In this document: positions 1-6,308 of the stretch, in pieces
Position numbering within the stretch: the first letter of the stretch is position 1
How the letters are laid out: the number at the start of each line of letters is the position of its first letter
Source of the DNA: Porticoccaceae bacterium
GTDB lineage: Bacteria; Pseudomonadota; Gammaproteobacteria; Pseudomonadales; Porticoccaceae
NCBI GenBank assembly: GCA_002591625.1
Contig: PCDB01000037.1
Span: forward strand, 48,066-59,885
Direction of reading: 5' to 3'
Length of the DNA stretch: 11,820 bases
The notes under the pieces: model-generated
Databases searched by the model: none
What the model saw: only the letters and a program-made list of their open reading frames with translations
Told to the model about the DNA's origin: nothing
Translations under genes and position numbers: made by a program

Positions 1-375
1 TCAAAAGCTACTATGCAGACCAACGTGATGGTTCAAGACGGAGAATTATTGGTGTTGGGAGGCTTAATTGAGGATTCAGGAGCGGACACCTCTGCAAAGG
101 TGCCTATACTAGGCGATATTCCTCTGCTTGGTCGGTTGTTCAGGCAAACTGGGAGGTCATCTGGCCAAAGTGTAACAATGATGTTCATTCGTCCTACTAT
201 CATCAGGACTGCTGAGGATGGACGGTCTGTCACTAGAGGTCGTTTCGATCACCTCATTAAAAGAGATCTAAGTGGAAATGAAGATTCAAGCTTCATGGCT
301 CCTCGACTAAAATCGTTTTTGCCAGAAGGTGAAAGTACGAATCCGAATCAAAACAAGCTCCCGCCAAAAGAATGA
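1..375 (+). CDS. gspD: Type II secretion system secretin GspD, C-terminal fragment (5' end outside window)
   Basis: This is the C-terminal end of the outer-membrane secretin, the channel through which folded proteins leave the periplasm. The reading frame is open from base 1, so the gene starts upstream of the window. The visible protein carries the end of the secretin domain: a VLGGLIED turn, then KVPILGDIPLLGRLFR, then FIRPTIIR. These match the closing beta-strands of GspD-type secretins better than PilQ or MshL. About 50 polar residues follow, ending in a lysine/proline-rich tail where some GspD proteins carry a pilotin-binding S-domain; no such domain can be proved here. The gene is followed on the same strand by gspA and gspB, which are known in Aeromonas and Vibrio to help assemble this channel, and this supports GspD. 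The methionine at position 13 is internal and should not be taken as the start. Confidence 0.93.
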   Translation, partial: SKATMQTNVMVQDGELLVLGGLIEDSGADTSAKVPILGDIPLLGRLFRQTGRSSGQSVTMMFIRPTIIRTAEDGRSVTRGRFDHLIKRDLSGNEDSSFMAPRLKSFLPEGESTNPNQNKLPPKE

Positions 376-435
376 TCGCTCGCATAAAAGACTGGAGACT
401 GGGTGTGAAAGATTGGATTCATCACGGATATTCCA

Positions 436-2064
436 TTGACGCTTTACCTTAATCACTTTGGCTTGCAACGGGAACCCTTTTCCATTGTTCCGGATCCAAG
501 CTTCCTTTATCCGAGCCCTCAGCATCGTCAAGCGGTCGCGCACTTAAAATATGGGCTCGACCGGGAGGGGGGATTTATTCTCTTGACAGGGGAAGTGGGG
601 ACCGGAAAAACAACGTTAACTCGGATTTTGTTAAAAAGTTTGCCTGCCCATATCCGAGTTGCATATGTTCTTAATAGTAAATTGGAATCAAGCGATTTAC
701 TGGCCAGCATTTGTCACGAGTTGAATATTGCGCTCTCAGACCAAGAAGGAATTTCTCACACTAAGATATGCACAGACGCAATCTATCGAGATCTATTAGC
801 TGCTCATGCCGATGGGAAGAAGACACTTATTGTTGTTGAGGAGGCTCAAAACTTAAATTATGAGGTATTGGAGTCTCTTCGGCTGCTTAGCAACCTAGAG
901 ACAGAGACCCATAAACTTTTGCATATTCTGTTAGTGGGCCAACCTGAGTTACTCCCAATACTGGCTAAAACTGATCTGCGTCAGTTAAATCAGCGGGTTG
1001 TCGCCAGATTTCACCTGCAGCCATTAGATAAAACGGAAATAGCAAATTATATTAATTACCGTCTTCATAAAGCCGGCGTTGAGCAACCGATATTCAATAG
1101 TGATTGTGTTAAGGTTTTGTATAAACTGACTGATGGAATACCTAGGCTTATAAACTTGGTGTGCCACCAATCGCTTCTGGCGGCTTATTCAAACAGCAGC
1201 TATAGTGTTTCTGGAGCTCTTTTAAAATCAGCTGCAACTGAAATTCTATCTGATTCCAATAATCGAGGCTCGGTCGGGCAGAAAAAATGGATTGCGAATT
1301 CACTGATCTTTATTTTCTTTGCTCTGGTTTGCTTCGCAATTTATTTCTTTACCAAGGATAATGGAAATTTTCTGCCAATCCAAATTGATTTAACTGATCA
1401 AGAATCGACGGAAAAATCACTCAGTGGCGATAAAAGTATTCCTAAAAATATCGAAATTGAAGTCAACCAAAATTCAGATTCGATTTTTTCTCCAGAACGG
1501 CAACTATTACAACTTTGGATCTCTGAACCACTGGCTTGGACCACTGATCGAACTTATAAGGAATCTATAGATTCCTATGGTTTAAAAATGCAAAGTTTTG
1601 AGAGCTTAAATTTTGAGGATCTTTTAAGGATTGATAGGCCAGGAATCGTAAATTTAGTTGATTACGCAGGAGGATATTCGGTGCTGCTGACTAAGATTAA
1701 TGGTACCGAATTGATACTGACTGCTGAGCATGGTTCAAGGACTATAAGATATGATGAGTTCATTAAAAGCTGGGATGGGTCGTTTAAATATTTGTGGAAG
1801 CCGCCAAAGGGTTATGATGGACTGTTAAAGAAGGGGGTGTCGAATCGGCCTCTAGTTGACTGGCTGCAATCTCGTTTGATGCTAATGGATCATGAGTATG
1901 AATGGGTTATTACTGGGGGCCATTACACGGAGGCTATTCGCCTTAGGGTTGTTGAGTTCCAAGAACGACATCAGCTTCTTGCGGATGGTATTTTAGGTGA
2001 TCAAACTACCATGATGCTCAATATACTCACTGATCCGAGTATTCCATCGTTAAGGGGAAGATAA
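436..2064 (+). CDS. gspA: Type II secretion accessory ATPase GspA/ExeA with peptidoglycan-binding domain
   Basis: GspA (ExeA) is an inner-membrane ATPase that, with GspB, binds peptidoglycan and helps insert the GspD secretin through the cell wall. The 542-residue product has the family's usual length and order. The N-terminus is the typical YLNHFGLQREPFS start. An AAA ATPase domain follows, with Walker A GEVGTGKTT at residues 52-60 and Walker B LIVVEEAQ at 131-138. A single membrane segment lies near 286-306. A periplasmic region ends in a WKPP motif, as in ExeA. A PG_binding_1-like domain fills about 470-532 and contains GILGD. The start is a TTG; the frame is closed by a TGA at 406-408 and has no ATG before the conserved N-terminus. 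A weak ACGGA lies 7 nt upstream. The gene begins 60 bp after gspD and ends 4 bp before gspB, so co-transcription is very likely. The shorter family member MshM lacks the peptidoglycan-binding domain and is a poorer match. Confidence 0.93.
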   Translation: MTLYLNHFGLQREPFSIVPDPSFLYPSPQHRQAVAHLKYGLDREGGFILLTGEVGTGKTTLTRILLKSLPAHIRVAYVLNSKLESSDLLASICHELNIALSDQEGISHTKICTDAIYRDLLAAHADGKKTLIVVEEAQNLNYEVLESLRLLSNLETETHKLLHILLVGQPELLPILAKTDLRQLNQRVVARFHLQPLDKTEIANYINYRLHKAGVEQPIFNSDCVKVLYKLTDGIPRLINLVCHQSLLAAYSNSSYSVSGALLKSAATEILSDSNNRGSVGQKKWIANSLIFIFFALVCFAIYFFTKDNGNFLPIQIDLTDQESTEKSLSGDKSIPKNIEIEVNQNSDSIFSPERQLLQLWISEPLAWTTDRTYKESIDSYGLKMQSFESLNFEDLLRIDRPGIVNLVDYAGGYSVLLTKINGTELILTAEHGSRTIRYDEFIKSWDGSFKYLWKPPKGYDGLLKKGVSNRPLVDWLQSRLMLMDHEYEWVITGGHYTEAIRLRVVEFQERHQLLADGILGDQTTMMLNILTDPSIPSLRGR

Positions 2065-2068
2065 GCAC

Positions 2069-2593
2069 ATGTCTTACATTTTGGATGCTCTTAAGAAGGC
2101 CCAACATGATAGGGTGCGTGAAAATGTTATTGATGTTGAGGATCTGACAAGCGTCGTTTGGGACTCGATGGAGCTCAAAAAAAAGCGCAAAGGCCCCACC
2201 GGTTTTTTAGTTATTTTGATTACTGCTTTGGCTCTGATTGTTTCTATCGTTTATTTTTTTTATGAGAAAAACTCGATAGAACACGGGTTGATATCAGAAG
2301 CAGATAACTTTGAGCTTGATAAAAGCGAAGTGTCTGATTCACAAGGGAGTGAAGAAAACGGGATTTCTCAAACCAGCCTAGATGGTATAGATGAGAATTT
2401 CGGACGAGTCCCCGAAATCGCTGTGACTGGCAGTATATATATGGGTAATGGTGCTTTGGGGAATAAAATTTTCATTGGAGATAGGGAATACCGGGAGGGG
2501 GATGTAATTAGCGGGCAGTGGGTGCTTTTTCATATAGGGCCACAAGCAATTGAATTGAGATCAGGTGACAATACTGTTCTAGTTGATTACTGA
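2069..2593 (+). CDS. gspB: Type II secretion accessory protein GspB/ExeB
   Basis: GspB is the partner of GspA; the two form an inner-membrane complex needed for secretin assembly. The 174-residue product opens with MSYILDALKKAQ, the signature N-terminus of the family. It continues through a basic cytoplasmic stretch (KKKRK near 37-41) and has one membrane segment at about residues 44-65. An acidic, probably disordered linker follows. The C-terminal 60 residues form the periplasmic GspB domain, recognisable by the VTGSIYMGN start and the closing IELRSGDNTVLVDY; this domain resembles the homology region of GspC. AGGGGA lies about 10 nt before the ATG, within the end of gspA, which suggests translational coupling. 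The gene runs tail to tail into aceK, with 8 bp between the stop codons. No stand-alone terminator fits there, so transcripts from either side may overlap. Confidence 0.92.
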   Translation: MSYILDALKKAQHDRVRENVIDVEDLTSVVWDSMELKKKRKGPTGFLVILITALALIVSIVYFFYEKNSIEHGLISEADNFELDKSEVSDSQGSEENGISQTSLDGIDENFGRVPEIAVTGSIYMGNGALGNKIFIGDREYREGDVISGQWVLFHIGPQAIELRSGDNTVLVDY

Positions 2594-2601
2594 AAACTGC
2601 T

Positions 2602-4380
2602 CTATCTTGTCTGATCAGAAAAGACTTCAATTTTAGAGTCAAGCCCTCTCCTGAAACTTTTGGCTCGGCGGTAGGGGAAGCAGTCTAAAACATAGCCTTG
2701 GTTTATTTTATCTTGCAGATTCAGCCAGAAAGTAACGTCATACAGATCATCGTGAAGTTCTTCAAAGATATCTCGGGCTTTAGAATTTCCCGAGAAAAAT
2801 AGCGGGAATTCCTCTGGAAAGACGTCATTTGGATCAACGGTATACCAAGTGCCCGCGCGCATTTCATCCTCTTCAAACCGTGCTCGTGGTATTTTTCTAA
2901 AATTGCATTCAGTGACCGCGGTGATCTCGTCATAATCATATAAAACGACTCTTCCATGACGGGTAACACCAAAGTTTTTCAACGGCATATCACCAGGGAA
3001 AATGTTTGCCGCTGCCAGCTGTTTTATGCAGTTACCGTATTCATCCATGGCATTGCGAGTCTCTTCCTCGTTAGCCCCATTCAAGAAAATATTTAATGGA
3101 GTCATGTATCGCTCGATATAAAGATGCTTGATTAATAGACGATCTGCTCTGAAGTCTATTTGTGAGCCAGCTAACTTCTTTAGTTCGATTAAGAGCGATT
3201 CTGAAAAGCGCTCCAAGGGGAATGTAAGGTTGGTAAACTCTTGAGTATCTGCCATGCGCCCTACACGATCATGCCGTGATACAAGATGATATTTTTCTCG
3301 AACGATTTGGTGTGTAACTTCCTTGGGTGGAGCGAATTTGTCCTTAATAATTTTGAACACAATATTGTAAGAGGGCAGTGTAAAAACCGTCATTACCATG
3401 CCTTTTATGCCAGGAGCGATAATAAATTTGTCGTTAGAAATACTCAGATGGTGAACTAGCTGTCGATAGAACGCGGTTTTAGCGTGCTTAGGAAAACCTA
3501 AGCTGTTATAAATTTCGAAGTCGAGCTTATTTGGCATCAAATTCTGAAGAAAATGTGCGTATTGATATGGTAATGGGGCGTCAACCATAAAATGGTTTCG
3601 GGTAAAGCTGAATACCACGCTAAGCTCATCTGCATTAAATAACGCAGTGTCCACAAACAGGCAACCCGTTTCAGCATTAATAAATGTTAAGGCCATCGGG
3701 AAAATACGGTCGCAGTCTACTATCCTCCCTACCATATAGGCACCCTTACTTCGATAAAAAATAGACTCTAGAATGTCAAACTTTACTTCACTATGCTTAG
3801 CTTGGAGATGCGGTAGAATTTCGTCTTCAAATACTCCCATTATGCAGTCGAGATCCCTTTCAATATTATCCATCGGGAGAGAAAACTCTGATTCCTCGAG
3901 GATTTTTTTAAATACTTCTCGAAAGTTAGCCCCCTGGTATCTTATGTATATACTGTATTCCGCTGCGGGAATTTCTGTGACCTGAGATGATCCTATGTAA
4001 ACGATATCTTCTGATATTTTATCGTGGTCATGCATATCGCTAAATACTGAATTAAAAAAAGTTTCGGCAATTTCAAAATTTGGCTGGTTAAATACCAGTT
4101 GGGTATAGACTGTTTTCGCCTCTCGCCAAAGATCCATCTTCACGAGATCTTGATTGGCTACCATGCCAAGATGATGCACTGTTTGCGATATCTTTTCTTT
4201 GTAGAGTTCGAGACGATCTACATTTGCTTTTTGGACAGCGTGCCAGTCAGCTTTTTCAAAGCGGGCTTTGGCGCTGAGAGTCCAGTTAAGGTGATCTGCA
4301 AAGTAGCTATGAAAACCATTAAGTATGGTTTTTGCCACCCGCCTAGCGGTTGAGTTATGAATTGATGGTTTGAAAGCCAT
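2602..4380 (-). CDS. aceK: Isocitrate dehydrogenase kinase/phosphatase AceK
   Basis: AceK is a bifunctional cytoplasmic enzyme that phosphorylates and dephosphorylates isocitrate dehydrogenase. It thereby sets the split between the TCA cycle and the glyoxylate bypass. At 592 residues it is close to the E. coli length of 578 and appears intact. The kinase-like half carries the nucleotide-binding APGIKGMVM at about 322-330, the VFKIIKD lysine at 343, and DRVGRMADT at 371-379. D378 should correspond to the E. coli residue D371, important for phosphatase activity. The C-terminal MPLKNFGV and YDYDE (482-485) motifs are the catalytic and metal-binding region. The regulatory N-terminal half is also present. 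The ATG has only a weak ribosome-binding site. The gene lies 37 bp after the lambda-P-like gene on the same strand, with no visible terminator between them, so it may be the last gene of that unit. In enterobacteria it belongs to aceBAK; neither aceA nor aceB is seen here. Confidence 0.97.
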   Translation of the reverse strand: MAFKPSIHNSTARRVAKTILNGFHSYFADHLNWTLSAKARFEKADWHAVQKANVDRLELYKEKISQTVHHLGMVANQDLVKMDLWREAKTVYTQLVFNQPNFEIAETFFNSVFSDMHDHDKISEDIVYIGSSQVTEIPAAEYSIYIRYQGANFREVFKKILEESEFSLPMDNIERDLDCIMGVFEDEILPHLQAKHSEVKFDILESIFYRSKGAYMVGRIVDCDRIFPMALTFINAETGCLFVDTALFNADELSVVFSFTRNHFMVDAPLPYQYAHFLQNLMPNKLDFEIYNSLGFPKHAKTAFYRQLVHHLSISNDKFIIAPGIKGMVMTVFTLPSYNIVFKIIKDKFAPPKEVTHQIVREKYHLVSRHDRVGRMADTQEFTNLTFPLERFSESLLIELKKLAGSQIDFRADRLLIKHLYIERYMTPLNIFLNGANEEETRNAMDEYGNCIKQLAAANIFPGDMPLKNFGVTRHGRVVLYDYDEITAVTECNFRKIPRARFEEDEMRAGTWYTVDPNDVFPEEFPLFFSGNSKARDIFEELHDDLYDVTFWLNLQDKINQGYVLDCFPYRRAKSFRRGLDSKIEVFSDQTR

Positions 4381-4417
4381 AGTAGCCCAATCTCGTCATG
4401 ACAAGCTGCCTAGGATG

Positions 4418-5083
4418 TTAGCCAAACAGTTGTTTTAATTTTTTTAGCTGCTCTTCTGACACAGCTTCACTCGCAGGAGTTGGGCGAGAGCCGGTCGCAT
4501 CAGCAGTTTTATTAATCTCAAACGTCTCTCCCACGAGCAGTGCTTTGCAATAACCTTCGTAAATTGCTGTAAAAACGGGCAAGGCTTGATATTCTGGAGC
4601 ATTAGAGAGGAGATACCAGCCACTATCTCGACCACTAAGGTAGACAATTGGGTTCGACCATCTCTGCTTAACTTTAGGGCTCGGTTTTGTGCAAGCTTCG
4701 ATGTAGGCTTCACGTGCGGTTGGCACGCCTTCCGGCATGTCTGTTACTTTACAAGCCTCGATCATAATATAAAGAGTGGGTAGGTATTCGTTCTCGGATA
4801 TGATTTTTTCTGCGGCCTTGCATATGGTGTTTGCAGAAAAGTTGATAAGTTTGCCGAGCCACAATTTTTTTGCCAGGTCCTCTGATCTTTTATTGTCGCC
4901 AAAAGCGCTGAAGTATTGATTGTGGTAATTAATTTGGAATAGTGCAAAAGCTTGATTTATGGCGTCTATTAAATCTGCCTCGGTTTGCCTATTCTCATGA
5001 TGCCCAGCTTCTGTCAGACAGAGCTTCGATGATGTTGCGATCTCTGATACGACCTTTTGGATTTCTCTCGAACTGTTTTCCAT
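4418..5083 (-). CDS. Phage lambda P-like replication protein (candidate DnaB helicase loader)
   Basis: This 221-residue protein resembles the chromosomal 'replication protein P' family, related to phage lambda P, which brings the DnaB helicase to DNA. The family-like core spans roughly residues 40-115. It includes FQINYHNQYFSAFG (49-62), a tryptophan/leucine helix, and SENEYLPTLYIMIEAC (96-111); the aromatic-LPT...C pattern also marks the end of the lambda P domain. The C-terminal half is conserved-looking but I assign no motif, and the last 30 residues are low-complexity. No Walker motif is seen, so it is not DnaC. The chosen ATG overlaps the upstream DnaT-like gene by 89 nt. It is supported by ACGGA 8 nt upstream, and there is no other methionine before the core. 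Pairing with a DnaT-like gene supports a role in primosome assembly or restart. That role is inferred. Confidence 0.75.
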   Translation of the reverse strand: MENSSREIQKVVSEIATSSKLCLTEAGHHENRQTEADLIDAINQAFALFQINYHNQYFSAFGDNKRSEDLAKKLWLGKLINFSANTICKAAEKIISENEYLPTLYIMIEACKVTDMPEGVPTAREAYIEACTKPSPKVKQRWSNPIVYLSGRDSGWYLLSNAPEYQALPVFTAIYEGYCKALLVGETFEINKTADATGSRPTPASEAVSEEQLKKLKQLFG

Positions 5084-6131
5084 GACTTGATTCCGTTATT
5101 TGCGTTTGTTTTCCCCGGGCCCACTCTCCCTTTACGAATTGAAGAAATTTTGTGCTCCAAGAAGCCTGAGAGGCACCATTTTCCAACCAGTAGATTACAA
5201 ATTGAGGTAGCAATTGATCTGCAAACTGTCGGTCAATATTAGCCATTTGAAGCACGTCATACACAGATTCTCTTGGTTGCCAAGATTCTGATATCGGTTT
5301 AGGCATAGTATCCTCTTTCGTCATGCCGGAATAGAAATGCCATTGTCGTCGAACGTGCTGCACAAATTTACTATCCCATGTGCTTGATAAATCGCCACGG
5401 TCTCGCCAGTACAGAATAAATTCCGGAATGGCATCTTCAACGAAGTTACTATTAATTTCACCATTTCTTACGAGAATTTCTATCGCATCACGTGAAGGTG
5501 TCCAATCGTCAGTCAGCTTTATCTCTTTTCGCCGCTGTTCATTATTTGATTGCGCTTTTTGCCATTCCCGCCAGACCTCCTTGATATATTTGGATTCCCA
5601 GCTATGCTTCGCCACATTTCTTTCGCGCCAGTAGGCTACGAATTGAGGGATCTGTTGCAGAGCGAACTCATGAGAGACGCCAAGTTGGTATAATTGTCTG
5701 AGACAATCTGTGCCGGGTCGCCAGTCATTTTTTATTGTTTGATCACTTTGCTGCGACGAAGTTGACCTATAGATTGTCGATTTTTTCTGGCTGTCCGATT
5801 TGTCTAGCGTTGAAATCTCTCTTTTCTGTTTATGTTCGTTAAATGCAAAATTGTAGGATTTCACTTCACAGCGTCTTTCTTCACGGAACAGCAGAATACC
5901 TTTCGCTTGTAAACAGCTCATATACCTCATTATATCGTTGGGTTTCCAGAAAGGAGCCAGCTCCAGCAATTTCTCCTCTTTGAGGTTTGCCCATCTTAGC
6001 CCGTCCTCTATCCGGATATCGTGGTGACTTAGACACTCTTGCAACAGCTGCAAAAGAATTGCTTCTTCTAAGCCGATGGTTGCTGCTAAAGTTGGGGAAA
6101 AATAAATTGATTTTTCGGGTACAAAAGACAT
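4995..6131 (-). CDS. DnaT-like protein with three tandem DnaT-type ssDNA-binding domains
   Basis: DnaT is a primosomal protein that helps PriA/PriB deliver DnaB during restart of stalled forks. This 378-residue protein has an N-terminal domain (about 1-95, with FSPTLAATIGLEEAILLQ near 11-28) of likely winged-helix type, then a polar linker (about 100-133). Three copies of the DnaT C-terminal-type domain follow, at about 136-191, 209-265 and 283-338. Each reads (D/E)W.P, a helix, (I/L)P.F..YW, (S/T)W..K(F/Y), and a final W, with a period of 73-74 residues. E. coli DnaT is 179 residues with a single such domain, so the triplication stands out. The last 30 residues are basic and are encoded where the lambda-P-like gene overlaps in another frame. 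The gene diverges from radA and probably starts a three-gene unit with the lambda-P-like gene and aceK. The molecular role is inferred from family. Confidence 0.8.
   Translation of the reverse strand: MSFVPEKSIYFSPTLAATIGLEEAILLQLLQECLSHHDIRIEDGLRWANLKEEKLLELAPFWKPNDIMRYMSCLQAKGILLFREERRCEVKSYNFAFNEHKQKREISTLDKSDSQKKSTIYRSTSSQQSDQTIKNDWRPGTDCLRQLYQLGVSHEFALQQIPQFVAYWRERNVAKHSWESKYIKEVWREWQKAQSNNEQRRKEIKLTDDWTPSRDAIEILVRNGEINSNFVEDAIPEFILYWRDRGDLSSTWDSKFVQHVRRQWHFYSGMTKEDTMPKPISESWQPRESVYDVLQMANIDRQFADQLLPQFVIYWLENGASQASWSTKFLQFVKGEWARGKQTQITESSHGKQFERNPKGRIRDRNIIEALSDRSWAS
5118..5726 (-). repeat. Three tandem DnaT-type domain repeats (protein level)
   Basis: Within the DnaT-like gene the same domain is encoded three times: 5726-5559, 5507-5337 and 5285-5118. 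The shared pattern is an acidic residue then W, P two residues later, a proline-phenylalanine-YW block about 26-30 residues on, a W..K block, and a terminal W. The copies differ clearly in amino-acid sequence, and no DNA-level repeat is obvious. The duplication is therefore old rather than a recent slippage or assembly artefact. Confidence 0.8.
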
Positions 6132-6180
6132 GTGAGTTACTCTAACAGAAACAGCTAATTTGAACGAGGAGTTAATATCA

Positions 6181-6213
6181 ACTTGATTAAAATATCTCTA
6201 TTTAAATTCAAGT
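6181..6213. promoter_or_regulatory. AT-rich imperfect inverted repeat between dnaT-like gene and radA
   Basis: ACTTGA at 6181-6186 is the exact inverse of TCAAGT at 6208-6213. The intervening AT-rich bases (TTAAAAT on one side, ATTTAAAT inverted on the other) extend the symmetry with one gap and one mismatch. It sits in the middle of the 177-bp divergent intergenic region, where an operator or shared promoter element would be expected. No known regulator site was recognised, and such AT-rich symmetry can arise by chance. Confidence 0.25.
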
Positions 6214-6222
6214 GATTGTTGT

Positions 6223-6251
6223 TTGTGCTTAAAGCGTTAACAAAATAAAGT
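6223..6251 (+). promoter_or_regulatory. Candidate sigma70 promoter for radA
   Basis: TTGTGC at 6223-6228 and TAAAGT at 6246-6251 are separated by 17 bp and would start transcription near 6258, about 50 nt before the radA ATG. The matches are modest (3/6 and 4/6), so this is only a candidate. The radA ribosome-binding site AAGGA (6296-6300, 8 nt before the ATG) is good. I found no convincing promoter for the divergent DnaT-like gene in the same gap. Confidence 0.25.
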
Positions 6252-6308
6252 ATCATGAAGGATGCCGAGTAACTTTATCGTTCAAAATTTTCCTCAAGGA
6301 TTCAAGCA

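Noticed and set aside
13..375. Methionine at 13 as the start of a short stand-alone gene
   Set aside because: The frame is open to base 1, and the protein begins in the middle of the secretin domain, so this is the tail of a longer gene.
2594..2601. Bidirectional terminator between gspB and aceK
   Set aside because: Only 8 bp separate the two stop codons, and I saw no GC-rich hairpin with a T-run across the junction.
2721..2972. 83-codon - strand open frame within aceK
   Set aside because: It is an alternative frame of the same strand inside the conserved C-terminal AceK region; the AceK frame explains the DNA.
3773..4353. Two + strand open frames of 70-84 codons inside aceK
   Set aside because: They are antisense to a full-length, fully conserved AceK and have no motif of their own.
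4444..4947. - strand open frames of 61 and 89 codons within the lambda-P-like gene
   Set aside because: They are out of frame with the P-like core motifs and show no family features.
4418..6131. Prophage or mobile-element remnant, suggested by the lambda-P-like gene
   Set aside because: No integrase, attachment site, repressor or structural genes are present, base composition matches the neighbours, and the flanks are core genes. A chromosomal family is more likely.
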